Shown one piece after another: positions 46,896-59,620 of a stretch of 64,000 bases of DNA. The notes beneath the pieces are model-generated. The model did not search any database. It had not been told where the DNA came from and saw only the letters and a list, made by a program, of their open reading frames with translations. The translations under genes were made by a program, and so were the position numbers. Positions within the stretch are counted from its first letter, which is position 1. Each line of letters starts with the position of its first letter. Source of the DNA: Pyrocephalus nanus (Eukaryota; Chordata; Aves; Passeriformes; Tyrannidae); contig CM076280.1 in the NCBI GenBank assembly GCA_038380795.1, positions 7,179,501-7,243,500 of the forward strand. The letters are read 5' to 3'.

Positions 46896-47139
46896 ATGGA
46901 CTCGGCGCCAGCCTTCGCCATGGACAAGCCGTTCGCCCCCGGCGCCGTGCGCGGCCCGGAGCCGCCCGAAAACCCTCAGAGCCGGAAAAACTTCAGCGTG
47001 AGCCACCTCCTCGACCTGGAGGAGGTGGCGGCCGGTATGAACGGGACCCCCGCGGCCGGTCCCCCGCCCGCCGGTGGCGGCAAGGCCATCCCGGAGCCGT
47101 CGGGAGGCAGCAGCGGCAGCGAGGCAGCGCCCCAGGACG
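46896..47139 (+). CDS. PRRX2: Paired-related homeobox 2, first coding exon only
   Basis: Homeodomain transcription factor of mesenchyme, limb bud and craniofacial tissue (known family role). The exon encodes residues 1-81 plus one base of codon 82 and ends at the donor gacg|gtgagt (GT at 47140). The start ATG sits in gagccATGg and gives MDSAPAFAMDKPF. Residues 30-45 (RKNFSVSHLLDLEEVA) are the hallmark N-terminal motif shared by PRRX1 and PRRX2. EPSGGSSGSEAAPQD at 67-81 matches the PRRX2 version just before the intron. The stretch between is a short Gly/Pro/Ala linker, shorter than I recall in mammals. The homeodomain and C-terminal exons lie beyond 64,000, so the intron exceeds 16.8 kb. A long first intron is also known in human. 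Confidence 0.95.
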
Positions 47140-47324
47140 GTGAGTCCCCTCCGCCCCGGGATGGGCTCCGCCGGGCTGGGGCAGCTTTGGGCACGGCGGA
47201 CAAAGGGGGTCGGTGTCCCCCCGCAGCGGGGTTTGGGGGAAATCGGGGAGCGGGTAGAGGAGGTAGAGGAGAGGGCTGACTCCCGTCGGGGCGAGCTGTG
47301 GGGGTGCCGACACCCCGACGTCTG

Positions 47325-47540
47325 GGACACAGAGACCCCGCAGCGGGGGACAGGGACCCCGCACTAGGAGAGAAAATAAGGGGCTAAGGGACCCCGCACC
47401 GGGAGAGAGGGACACAGGACTGCGGTACAGGGACCCCGCACCGGGGACAGGGCGCACAGGGACCCCACACCGGGGGAGAGTGGCACAGCACAGGGATCAG
47501 GGACCCCGCACCGTGAGAAAGAGACCCCGCACCGGCCGCC
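47325..47540. repeat. Degenerate minisatellite just inside PRRX2 intron 1
   Basis: About seven to eight repeats of ggaccccgcaccgggg followed by agag or acag. Spacing is irregular at about 20-35 bp. Confidence 0.85.
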
Positions 47541-50224
47541 TCCCCGCCGGAGGTGCCGGGTATGGGACGTTCCCGGGAAGTCGGTGCGTCCCTGCGCGGC
47601 CTGCGGGGTCCCCCCTGTCCCCGGAGCTCCCCACCTCGGTTTCCGGGCTCGGGGAGCGGGGGCGGCCCGGCGGGGCCGTGGGGACCGGGTCCCATCCCGG
47701 CGGCCGCCGCTGCGCGTCTTCGGGCCGGCAGCACCGGGCCAGGGGGACAGAGCCGGGGCTCAGAGAGGAGACGGGGATAGAGCGGGACGTGGCTTCGTGG
47801 CGCTCGGTCCTGTCCGGAGGTTTAACGTTTTTAACGGGACAGTCTGTCCTGTGTCCCTTCGCGCCGCTCCGCCGGCCCCGCGCATCCTCGCTCCGGACTT
47901 GGGGTGGGGGCGAGGAGGGTTCATCCCGTCCTTGGGGCAAAGCCCCGGTCCAGGGGCAGCCGACAAGCCGCCAGAGCTCCCCCCGGGAGCCGGGTGTCCC
48001 CTCGGGGCACAAAGGTGACGGAGGGGAGGCAGTGTGCAGTGGGATTTGCAGCCCTGCCATCACCCCAGGGCTGCGCCAACTGCTCATCTGAGGGCACCCT
48101 AGGGTGGCATCCCCAAACCCTGCCTCCTGGCTGGGCTGTGGTACCCCGAGCTTGTTTTCTGCAGCCCCCAGAGCACAGCACTGAGGTGCTCATGGCCCTG
48201 CCGAGGGCCTGCCCAATGCCTGGCCAGGGTGCACAGCCCACCCGGCAAGTTGAGCCCATGAAGGGGGCTCAGCCCACCCCAGAGGCTGCCCAGACCTGTG
48301 GTGAGGGAGGGTTCCCAGCGGGGAACAATCCCCCCCGGGTGTTCCCTCTGTCCCCTCCCGGGCCTCCCTCACTGCAGGCAGGTTTGAAGCATCTTTCTCC
48401 CACCCACATCTCGTTCCTTGCACAACCTCCTTCCTCCATGGAGCAGCCCCACTGAGCCCCCAGCCTGCCTGTGCTTGGGATGCTGAGGGCTGGGTGAGAC
48501 CGGGCACTGTGTTTCTGGGATGGTATCTGGTATTTTCAGCGTTATTTTCCATCCTCCCTCCCTTTCCCTTGGGTTCTGTTTGTACTTCTCACGTTGCCTG
48601 TGGGACTGTTGGGGTGGTTTTCACCCACTGATGGGATGATATTCCTTGTGGGATCAGCACAGCTTTGGGAAACCCAGCCCAGCTCACAGCAGTTGGTTGG
48701 TCTCACAGGGCTGTTCGCAAAATAGCAGAGAAACTACTGCCCTACTGAGCTCCTAATGCTCCCAGAGAGCTCAGTGGGGACCGGGTGTGATGCAAAAACC
48801 AGAGAGAGAGGGGCAGAGGGCCTGCCTGAATCACCACAAGCCCATATTTTACCCTAAAAGCCCATTCCTCCTGGGGCAGAGGCCCTGGGGGTTTGGCTTT
48901 CAGATCCCAGCACTGCTGGCCCCTGTGAGATATTTCCCATTAGCACCTGTTAGGGTGAGTTTGCAGGGATGAGGAAAACATCAGCATCTGGGATGCTCTG
49001 ACAAGCTGTCCAGGAGTGGAAACATTTCTTTCCTTGATCCTACCTGGAGAGAGGAAGAACACCTGAGAGTACCAGGCGAGAAGAGAATGAAAAGACAGAT
49101 GAAAACCTGTGCGTGTGCAAACATCAACCTTTGAGACCTTTACCTGCTGCCACTGCCTTAACTGGGATGCAGTTTCCTAAATTGGGATGGGTAGACCCAA
49201 AATCCCAGACTCAAAATCCCAGGCAACTGTCCTGCCTTTGTGAGCATCAGCCTTTTTGCTACACATCTGCAATGCTTTCGGCATCAGCCTGATGACAGCA
49301 GAGGAACTTTTACTGGTAATGTTGTCTTTTATTGGCATCCTGAAGTAAAACAGACTCTCAGCATTTTCTCTCATCTTCTTCTTCACCACTGTATTTTTTT
49401 TTTTTTTTTCTGCCAGATGCAAGTTTGGACCCCCAGAAATTGGTGGCAGTGGGTTTATTATGAATACAAGTGGACACAGTGTCTCTCTGCAGGATCTGCA
49501 CCCCGTCTGGGAACCATTTAGGGAGCAAGAGCAGCCCTGAACCTGCTGTGAAGCTGCTGGTACCCCTGTGAAGGACAGGGCTTGCTGTGGGCCAGGGGGT
49601 GCTTTGGCAGAGCTGGCACAGGGATGCTTTATGCAGCCCCAAGCTGTGCTCAGCAGGCTGCAACCTCGAAAGAACCCCTTCCCCAGGGAAGAAGCAGCAG
49701 GGGGTTTCTATTCCAGAGGCTGGCAGAGATGGAGAAATTCAGGGCAGGATATTATTCTTTGCAGAAGGGGATTCAACCTCTTCTGCTCTCATTCATCACC
49801 TCTGTCCCACAGACCTCCCCACTGGAGAGGGGGGCTGCCCCATGTCTGGGGCCCTCAGAGCACCTCTCCTCCAGGAGCAGCCCCTCCACAGTCCCTTTGC
49901 AGAGCTAGCACATCCCTCCCTGCTGGCACCAAGCACCAGAGCCATCCCCAACTCCTGCTCCAGGCAAGGGGCTGCTCAGCCCCTGCCTTGGCCCCAGCCC
50001 CAAACTGGCCCTAGGGGCACCCAGTGCATCCTCCTGGGAGGACGAGTACAAATATCTGTGCAACACGTTGCTCTCGTGACACCCAAAAAATCAGAAATCC
50101 CACAAGCCAGGCAAGAGCAAGGAAGAGTCAACAGGGTGGTGAGAGCTCTTCTCCATCCTCATCTTCATCATCATCCTCCCCTGGAGTGGCGCAACAGCCT
50201 CCCATCGAAAACCTTCGGCACAGC

Positions 50225-50480
50225 TTCTGAGGTCTTGAAAGCTTGTTCACCTCCTTTCATTAGACTAACAAATAATGTGTAACGCGAAACATCTGTTAAC
50301 AACAGCCCTTAATGTTCTCAAGATGATAAAGCAGGAGGGTAATTTTAGCCAGCAAGCCTTGACTGATGGCTTTTCAAACAATGAACTTACTTTTGGTGCC
50401 GCCTGGAGATGGGAGAGGGAGTTGGGCGCTGGCTCCGGCAGCCGCTTCGGGGCTGAAAACTCAGAAAGAGCCACTTTTGT
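50225..50480. promoter_or_regulatory. Candidate conserved non-coding island in PRRX2 intron 1
   Basis: Contains cctttcattagactaacaaa, taatgtgtaacgcgaaacat, ggagggtaattttagcc and aaacaatgaacttac. It has sharp boundaries and no coding potential. Confidence 0.5.
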
Positions 50481-53400
50481 CACAGCCAAGCTTGGAAGGA
50501 GGACTGTGGCCCCTCTGAGGGGATCCTTCAGCGTGGGGCAGGCATGTATTGCCCATTTGGCTGCAGCCACTGGGACCAGGCAGTGGGATGGGGAGTTGTG
50601 GTGGTTCCTGGTATCCCATTTGCAGAACAGCTCCTGCAGCCCCTTCCTCATCCCCAGGGTGGCTGGAACTCTCTGACCCACCCTGGGGCTGTGTGGATGC
50701 TGAGCTGAGCAGTGATGAAGCAAGAGGAGAGAAGAGGGGATTAAGATGTTGTCACAGCAAATTGGCTTTCATTATGTAAACCAGGGCAGCTGAAAAGGGA
50801 GAAGCGAGGCAGGGAGGGACAGGGACCTGATGTCAGAGTGGAAAAAGGACTTGCTCTTGGGATCAAGGGCTGGCTGATTGCCCCAAATAGCCCCAAGCTG
50901 CTCCCAGGGCTCAGACACCTTCCTCAAGGCAGAGCCATCCCAGCTGATGTCCCCATAGTGTCCCAGTCCAGGAGCCATTCTGGTCCTGGCTCACAAGGCA
51001 CAGCTTGGCTGTGCTTCTCTTCCTGAATGCCACTTGTCCCCACTGGATGTGGGGCACAGCTCAGGGACACTTTGGCCCCTCTGGCTGCCCTGTGACACCA
51101 TGGCTGGGATGTGTCCACGGGGATCTGCTTTCCCTGGGACATCAACATGTAGATGGCTCTGCTACAACTAAACCCAGCATCACTGACTCCTGTGCCTGGC
51201 TCAGGAAAGCACAGAGCCCTGGGCCAGTGAGGCTGGGCCATGGGGAGCCAGCTGGGGTTCCCTTGCCCTGTAACCCTGGACTTGTGAGATCTCTCTCTCC
51301 AACACTCATCTGCTTTCCACAGCCCCAAAACTGCTGGAAATCCTGCAAACCTCTCTGCTGGGAAGCTTTCCGTGGTTTCTAAAGGACTGATCAGGGACAG
51401 GCAGGGATGTAGAGACCCCAGCTCAGTCCCTGTGGCAGGGGAAGAGGCTTTGAGATGTATCTGATCGTTGTGGCTGCAGCTCTACGAGGAGAGGTTCTCA
51501 TGCTTTTGTGCCCAGAAGGAGGGGTCCCTGTTGCTTGGGGTGGCACCACGACCTGCTTGCCCTGGCCTATGGGATGAGGTTGGGATACACTGGGGTGGGA
51601 CACATCCTGCTGGTGGTCCCCAGCAAGGCTGGGGTGCAGTGTTTAAAATGCCCATCATCCCTCACTGCTCCCTAAAACAGCACTAGCTGAGGGTGCCTGG
51701 CTGCCCTCCCAGGCTGGCAGACCTTCTGCAGGGCCTTGATGGGGACAGTCCCTGTGTGGCAGAGCTGGGAATGGTGGCATCCAGAGCAGAGGGGGAGGTG
51801 AACTGCCTCAGTCCTTGTAAGGCCAGTGCAGCTGGGATGGGTGGCACTGGGACAGGAGCCATCCTTGCATGGACGTGGCTCTCAGTGACCAGACATCACC
51901 TTCCTGTCCCCAGCACCTGCCTGGGGACATCTCCCTGCCTGCAGGGCTCTGAGGGCTACAGACCCCAAGACAAGGGGGTTTTCTCCATGCAGGGATGGTG
52001 CCTGTGGGGCTGCTGGAGCAGGATTGTCCCCAGGGGAAGGGACAGCACTTGCCAAGTGCCCAGTGCTGGCAGGTCCCCAGTGCAGCATCAGTCAGTGTGT
52101 CTTGAGTAAGCACCAATTAATCTGCGTGGGAGCTTCCTGCCCCAGCCCACCTCCCAGCCCTCCACATTTGTTTGTGCTTAGTGCGAGGCTGGTGACAGGA
52201 GAGGGATGGATGGGTGGATGGATGGGGAGCCTGACAGGTCCCAGCTCACCCAGAAGGTTTCCAGCCACTCACAGGGAGCTCAGCACATCCCAGCCAGGGA
52301 GAAAGGGGGCTGTGGGAAAGGACCCACCCTGTACCCCTCCCTAATGGGGGAGACCCCCTCACCATGGCTCTCATCCTGTGTCACTGCTGTCCTGCACATG
52401 GTCCCCCTGTCCCACGGAGGAGGGGAAACTGGTTCTCAGGTCTTGTCTACTCGAAAACCTCAGTGGGCTGGGAGTGATGCTTTCCCGTGGCACAGGCAGG
52501 ATAAGAGGCTGAGTTAGGTCAAAGCCCTGTCAGAACCAGCCAGAGTAGCACAAACCATTGCCAGGTGCAGGCAGGGATGGATGAAGGTCGTGGCTTGGAG
52601 ACCCCAGGTCTGGTGGAGATTCTGGCATAGGGGTTACCTTGTTCTGTGCTTCCCTGGGCCCTCCAGCCTTGAAGGGTGACACACACTCCCCCTCCTGCTC
52701 CTCCCATGGTGACACTGGGTCATCGTCCTGCTCCTCGCTGTGCCCTGGGGTGCTGTCAGGCTCCTACTGACTGGTGACACTGGGGCTCCAATTTGGGGAT
52801 GATTTGTCCCCAGATGGGCTGAACACCCCCACCTGGGCTCCAGGCTCCCCCTGCCCCAGCGTGGGGGGCTCTGGGTTGGAATGGGGGCCCCAGGAAGGCT
52901 CCTTGCCCGTGCTGAGCCCTCCCCAGGGGCACATACCAGCACGTTTCTGCAGCGCTCGCAGGGCTCAGCGGGGTCCCCACACATGCTCGCATCTGTGCTG
53001 GGGGAGCTGCTGCCAGAGGGCAGAGAGAAAAAAACAAAAACAGAAACAGGGCCTGGGGAGATGGGTCCCCTCTTGCTGGAGGAGCCCAAGAGGCAGAGCA
53101 GCCTTGGCTGGGCCAGGAGGGCAGGAAAATCAATTTTCTCCCTGACTTCTCCTTGCGGGGATTTTTCTCCCCTCAGCACCCCCAGTGAGCCAGGTTTTGG
53201 CAGGCATTGCTGGGGGAGGGGGTGTATGTGTGTGTGTGCTCCTTTCCAAACCCCTTTCCAGCAGGGAAAGGGCACAGGAACACTGTGAAAGTCACTGCAC
53301 AACAGGGTCCAGAGGGGACAGCGGGGGGGTCCTGTGTGTGGTGGGGACACGGGGCTTTTCCCCACTCCCTTGGGAGCCCTGGCAGCACCCGCTGATGTGC

Positions 53401-54537
53401 TTCAATCCCCAGCAGCTCAGATGCCCCGTGGCACAGCCATGCCCAGGCCAGGAGGGTGCTGGGGCGTGGGGACACCTTCCCTGTCCCCCTTGGGCTGTTA
53501 TGTCTCGCTCAAGCAGGAACAGCTCAGTGCAAGACTATTTCCCCTCTCCTTTTGGGCTGTTTTTTTCAGGGAATGGGTCTGATTCACGGGAAAAATATGA
53601 AATTTCGACTCTGCACAGCCAAGATGGGAGAATTTCAACGAATCAGCATTTTAAGAGAGCCTGGGTGTGTGTCTGTAGCTGGGAGGCTGATGACATGATT
53701 TGGGGCTTTGAGGCTGCCTAGTCAGAAACCCTCCTCTCTCCCAGGGAGTGGGGCTGATCACCCCTTCTCCCGAGCCACGGGGAATTATCCCCCCAGAGCT
53801 GTAAAATCAGGGAGCTGAAGGGATGAAGCAGAGTGGGACCCAGGTGCCTTGGCACTGGCAGAGGCTCAGTGTCCCCAGGATGGCACCTCATCCCCTCCCT
53901 GCAGCGTGAGCAGCAGCTGGAAGGAATTATCCTTCCAGGAGGGAATCCCTGAGCCACGGAGCAGGCTGAGAGCACCCTTTAAAATGCCAGGGCAGTGGGT
54001 TATGGCTGGGCTGGGCTGAGCTGGGACTGGGCAATGATTTAGACCAGGGTTAATGCAGATCAGATTTTTCCTGGGAAGTACGATGGGCAGAGGCAGCCAT
54101 CCCCTGCCTGGTAACCGTGATCCCCAGCCAGGACAGGGAGGATGGGAAAAACAAAACCCTCTTGGGGAGGAAGGACTGATTTTTAGGGTTTCAAGGCTTT
54201 TTTTTTCTTTCCAGTGCTTGTTAGCAAGCACTGCCCTGGTACTGCAAAACCAGGTTGTTTTTCACAGGACAACCCTAAATTTCCGAGAATTAGAAGGAAA
54301 AAAAAAAAAAATCCCACCCTCGCCCTTGAGGCATTCCCAGTGTTTGCATTTGCCCGAGGGACACATGACCGCGGGCGATGTTTTCCAGCCTTCCCACGGC
54401 GTGACGAAATGCCCTGTCCATGCTGAGCATCCCTCACCAGACGCTTCCCTGCCCTGTGCTTCCCCTGGGAAAACTGGCCCCAGCGCTGGGACCTGCTGGG
54501 GGCATCACGGGGGGAGGCTCGGGGGGTTCTGTGCCCG

Positions 54538-54628
54538 CCCACGGGGCAGCTCCTCGCCCACGGGGCAGCTCCTCGCCCGTGGGGCAGCTCCTCACCCACG
54601 GGCAGCTCCTCACCCACGGGCAGCCCGA
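54538..54628. repeat. 20/21-bp tandem repeat, about four copies
   Basis: Units of cccacggggcagctcctcg with single-base variation and a one-base length change. Confidence 0.9.
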
Positions 54629-55039
54629 GGCGGCAGCTCCGGCTGCGGATCCTCTGTCGGGGAGCTGGGCGTAAATGGGGTGATGGAGGAGCTGGGGGGA
54701 ATCGTCCCAACTTTTGGGGGACTGAAACCAGGCTGGGGACATCAGGGAGACAAATGGGGTCCCCTCGCCACCCCCTGCCCTGCAGCCCCATCCGTGCCGG
54801 GCTGCAAACGGCAGCTCGGAGGGCAGCGGGTGTTAATTGAGCAGGAGATATAATGAGGCTGCGGTGCTGCTCCTTCACGTTGGACTGGTGGGGGGAAAAC
54901 AGCCCCTGGGATCCCGGGCGGGGCTGGGGGGGGGCAGCTCAGGTCCCGGGGGGATGCTGGGCGGGCTGGGAACCTTCAGAGAGCGCCAGCTCCAGCCGCC
55001 GGCCCCCTCCCCTTCCCTCCTCATCCCCCTTTGAGTGCG

Positions 55040-55260
55040 TATAATAAAGCAGCTTTTCAGCTGCGGCTGCAGTGATAGATCAGGAAGAATTGTATGAGTC
55101 TATTAAAGTCTGTGTGTCTCTGAATGGAGACTGTGGCTAAGCCAGGCGCCAGGCTCGCGCATTGAACCAGATGTGGAGAGGCGCCATCCTTTCCAGCCAC
55201 TGAATCCGAGAGGCTGCAGGCTTCACACGCAAGGAAACTGGAGTGCACATGGCAGGGGAG
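55040..55260. promoter_or_regulatory. Candidate conserved non-coding island in PRRX2 intron 1
   Basis: Contains gcgtataataaagcagc, gtgatagatcaggaagaat, gagtctattaaagtctg and ggctaagccaggcgcc. A smaller related patch (ggtgttaattgagcagg) lies at 54,828-54,850. Confidence 0.45.
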
Positions 55261-55424
55261 CCGGGGGAGCGGCGGGGAGCACATGGCAGCGGGGTGCTGG
55301 GGAGGGGGCACAGCCCGGCACTCCCAGCCGGCTCGGGAGCTGAGCCCGGGGCTGCGGGGAGAAGCCCGGGGACAGAGCTGTGACTGGGGGGTGCAGCTGG
55401 CCGAGTTACCCCAGGCTGTGTGGA

Positions 55425-55765
55425 CTGCACCCCGAGTTGTGCAGGGCATCAGGGCGGTGGTTGTGCTGTGTCTTGAGCTGTGCAGGGCACTGCAGTGTGT
55501 GTTTGGGGAGCTGGTGCGTTGCACCCTGAGCTGCACAGGGCATTGCAGTGTGTGTATGAGGGGGGCTGCTCTGCACCCCGACATGTACAGGGGGTCAGCT
55601 TTGTGCCACAGGGCATGCAGGGCAGTGCTCGGGTGGGGTGAGGATTGCATTGCAGCCCAGGTTGTACAGGGACATACAAAATGTGTGTGTGGGGGGGTTA
55701 CGTTGCACCCCAAATGGGGTGGGGGGGATTGTGTTGCACCCCAAGCCACACAGGACACTGCCAGG
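55425..55765. repeat. Degenerate long-unit tandem repeat (about 60-75 bp)
   Basis: Recurring gttgcaccccgagctg, tgtgcagggcat and tgcagtgtgtgt blocks appear in the same order about five times with heavy divergence. Confidence 0.7.
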
Positions 55766-56204
55766 GGTGGAGTGGGGGTGTCAGGGCATCGCAGGGGCTG
55801 GGTGGGTCACATGGCTGCAGGGGTGAGCTGGGGGTAGCAGTGGCAGTGATGCTGCAGGGGAGCACACAGGGGACCCCCCCACACCCCCAGCCCTAGGGAG
55901 CAAAGAGCCTGGTCCAGCAGCAGCACACCTGAGAGGGGCATGGGATGGGTCATAGGCAGGGGCATCTCCTGTCTCCAAACCCACTGTGCTCCAGAGGGAA
56001 GGACAAAAATGGAAGGACAGAAGGCAGGCAGGAAATACAGAAGGATGCCAACCCGCTGGGGACAGCTGTGGCTGGCAGCTCACGGGGCTGGTTACCCCCT
56101 GAGCTGGGATCCAATGTCCCCAGCAAAGGTGGGAAGCAGAGTCTGTCCATGGGGTGCTGTGGAGGGGACATGGGTGATGTGGGGACAGACACACTGTGAT
56201 GCTG

Positions 56205-56238
56205 CTCAGGGCTGGGCTGGGCTGGGCTGGGCTGGGCT
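56205..56238. repeat. (GGGCT)n pentamer run
   Basis: About six perfect or near-perfect GGGCT units. A similar GGGCA run lies at 41,189-41,210. Confidence 0.85.
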
Positions 56239-56835
56239 CGGGCCGGGGCAGCTGCCACGCTCTCTCCTCACCAATTTCACTTTCTCAGCTGGGCCGGCCA
56301 CATGGCTGTAATTTGGGGGTTGTAAATACCCCAGGGGAATTTTTAAATTAAAAAAATAACTGTTTTCATTTAAATTAAAAGACACTGAAGCATTTCTATT
56401 AGTATTAGGGGTTTATAAAACCTAAAACAAATGTCGAAACTCAACTACCAGGCACCATCCACTTCGCGAGGCCCTTCGTGTGTTTGACGTGACCTGATTA
56501 CCCATTGGGGGTTCAGTTTGGATGGGGTTTGTGTGAGAGTGTTGGGGTACCCAGTGTGGCAAGATGGTGCTGGGTCTCCCTGGGGACCCAGAGGGGATGA
56601 AGCCTTGGGGTGATGAGGGTGAGGGTCTCAGCTCTGCTGGGCTTTGGTCAGCAGGACCCTGATGCAGCTGTCTCCATCCTGACATCTCCAAGGTGTCCCC
56701 TGGTGTCCTCCCCATGGCTGGCTCCTGCCCCCAGCAACCTGCCTGCCATCGTGTCCCCACCGTTCCTGCCATCCCCACCATTCCCACCATGCACGGTTCT
56801 GCTCTAACCTGGAAACAGTTAACCGGGCTGGGTTT

Positions 56836-56859
56836 AAAAAAAAAAAAAAAAAAAAAAAA
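56836..56859. repeat. Poly(A) tract
   Basis: A 24-bp A run directly before a candidate regulatory island. Confidence 0.9.
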
Positions 56860-56960
56860 GATACGAGCCACTTATTAAAATGAATGTTTTACAATAAATT
56901 TGGCGAGAGGCCACCGACCTCAAATGAAAACCAGACCGGAGGACAGCGATGCTGCTCGCT
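56860..56960. promoter_or_regulatory. Candidate conserved non-coding island in PRRX2 intron 1
   Basis: Contains cgagccacttattaaaatga, gttttacaataaatttggcg and cgacctcaaatgaaaac. Confidence 0.35.
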
Positions 56961-57639
56961 GGCAGAGGTTTCCAGGACGTCTGTGCGTGCAGGCGCCCAC
57001 GAGGGTCCTCCTTGGAGTGGTGGTAGGATGGGGTCCCTGCCAGGGGTTCCCACCCATCCCACACCCTGGCCAAACGTGCTGGTGTCCATGGCCACAGGAC
57101 ACCGGTGGTGGCTGTGTGATGGGCTCTCAGCAGGTGCTGGTGCTCACTGGTCAAATGGGTGCTCAGTGACGTGTTGGCCTGGGTGTGAAAAACACCCTTT
57201 TGGCCTAAAAAAAAGAGGGGGGACTTGGGTTGGTGGGAGTGGGCAGCAGGAGGGGACACTCTGGGGATTCTCATCATTCCCCCCTGTCCCTCCCCATCTC
57301 CTTCCCCTCCTTGGCAATGACCCTGATGCAATAGGGTCTGTGCTTTAACTCGGTGGGCTGGTGTTGAGTTTCCGTGCCAGATGCCATTGGGTCTGGCTTT
57401 GCTTGGGCTTTTGCCTATTATATTTCAAAAAAACACCTTTTTTGGGGGGCTGGGGAGGACAGGAAGGCTGGGATTGCCATGCCAAGGGTCCCTGGCTGGG
57501 AGCCAGCCCTCTACACAACATTGCTGCTATGCAGCCCTGGCTGATTGGTTTTATTTTTCAACCACTGAGCAGAAGTCGCAGTGAGCTCTCACCACCAATA
57601 TGGCCCAAGGCACCCACCATCCCATCCCCTCCCCAGCCT

Positions 57640-57805
57640 CGGGGGAAACCCACTTTGCAGTTAAAATCGAGGGTTTGGTGGAGCTTTGCAAGCGCAGGCG
57701 GGTGCTGCTCCAGGCCGGAGTCTCATTAGTGTTAATTAATTACATGTGCCTGTGCCCTGCTGGCAAACAGTGTAACCTGTTATGTCAGGCGGCTGCATGT
57801 GAGCC
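57640..57805. promoter_or_regulatory. Candidate conserved non-coding island in PRRX2 intron 1
   Basis: It contains a homeobox core ttaattaatta (57732-57742) between gtctcattagt and catgtgcctg, and gcagttaaaatcgagg upstream. Confidence 0.45.
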
Positions 57806-59620
57806 ACATTGGCACCTCCATGGCTGCCCCATGGATGCACCAAAGGGCGCCTAAAGATCTGCAGGATGGGGAGGGAAGCAGCATCTGCCCTGCTCTGCCC
57901 TGATATAGCACAGTGGGGTCTGTCTTGGCATCGTCCATCCTGGTATCATCCATTCTGGCATCATCCATCCCAGCATCTCGATGGCCGTGGAGAGACACCG
58001 TGGCTATTCCCTCTGCCCAGACCCCTTGTTTCTGTGTCTGGGGCTGACCCAAACCCCAGCATTTTGGCTGTGGGGTCCAGGCTGGCCGTTTCCCTGCAGT
58101 GCAGAGGCCTGTTCATACATCTGTGAGCCATCACGGTGCTGCCACTCGCCATGCTTGGCTGTTTGAACACAGCCAGAGCTGAGGAAGCACGGACACTGCA
58201 TCCCCAGGGGGTGCCCAGGGGCTGTGTCCCTGGGAACATCCCAGGGTGCTGCAGCAGTGAGAGGTGCAGGACAGCCCAAGCAGTGGTCTCATCCCGCCCC
58301 AAGAAGGTCTCCTGGCCGTAGGATGAAAGCAAACCCCATGGTGAATGTCTCCTCGCCGGGGAGGCTCCTGGCTGGCGGTGGCTGGGGCAGAGCCAGCGCC
58401 TTTTGTTGGTCCCTGGGCCTCCTCCACGGGGGCTGGCAGATTCGCAGGAGAACAAAATTAAAATTCCTGCTCCCCCGTCGGTCGGTGCTTGGCTCAGTGC
58501 TCGGCTCAGACCGGCACGACAAACCCACCGCGGTGTCTCTCCCCGAGGCTCTTGGCTGTGCCGTGAGGGCTTCAGCTCCTGCCACCCCCAGCCCTGTGGC
58601 CACAGGGGTCCACCTGAGGAGCCCTTTGGTCTGACACGGCCTCTGGGAGCATCCCTGGGAAAGCTGGGAGCTGTGGCACAACACACACCCCGTCCATGAA
58701 TCCATCCTGTCTCCTCTCTCCCTCTGTGGCACCATCACAGATGAGTCTTTGGAGCCTCTGTGTGACCCCAGCCCCATATAGGCAAAGGGGGCGAACCCCA
58801 GAGGGGAGTGAACCCCCTTGAGCTGTGCATGTTCCCCTGACATGAGCAGGGAAGATTCCAGACCTTGCCAGGCCCCAACAGCTCAAAGCCACCGGCGTGC
58901 CTGGCAGTGACACAGTTCCCCCACCCCCAGCAAACCCATGCACGTGATGGACTTTCCCAGGAGGCTTTTGTCCTTACCCTGCCATTTCTTGAGGGGCAAA
59001 CCAGGGTACTCACTGGGGAGCAGCACCCCAGCTATTCCCCCAGCTCAGCTCCTCCGTGTCTCCATCCCCACGGAGCACTGACACAATGGAGGCAACGGCA
59101 GCGCTGGAGCCGGGACAGCCCATTGTGTGGGGCTGCAGCCGCAGCCTCCTCCGAGCACACGGGACGCTCCTGGCAGCTCCCGAAATCCCCGCGCCAGGCT
59201 GGGGTCACCCGCCGCACAGGCACGGCCCCGGGGAGGGAACATTTCTCTCGCAGACCCCCGAGCCCGAGGGATGCGCTCGGCATTCCCGGTCCCAGGCTGG
59301 ATGCCCTGGGCCGGTGCCACCCGTCGGTGGGCGCAGCCAGGCAGTCTGAGCCCTGTGGCCCCTTCACAATGGCCCCGGCTCCGGCTCCCGGGGTGTGCGG
59401 GAGTCAGGCGGCTGGGAAAGCACAGCGAGGGGCTGTGCCGGCCCCAGCGCCGGGCGCCAGCGCTGTCGCAGGCTCTGAAGGCTGTTCCTGGAGCGGTTGT
59501 GTCAGGGGCTGCTGCTGCTCGTGGTGCCAGGCTCTGTGGTCTGGATCCCAGTGTAGGGTTGGGATCGGGGCCAGGGTGCTGGGGAACATCCCGGAGCTGT
59601 GAGCCTGGTGGCAAGGTCTG

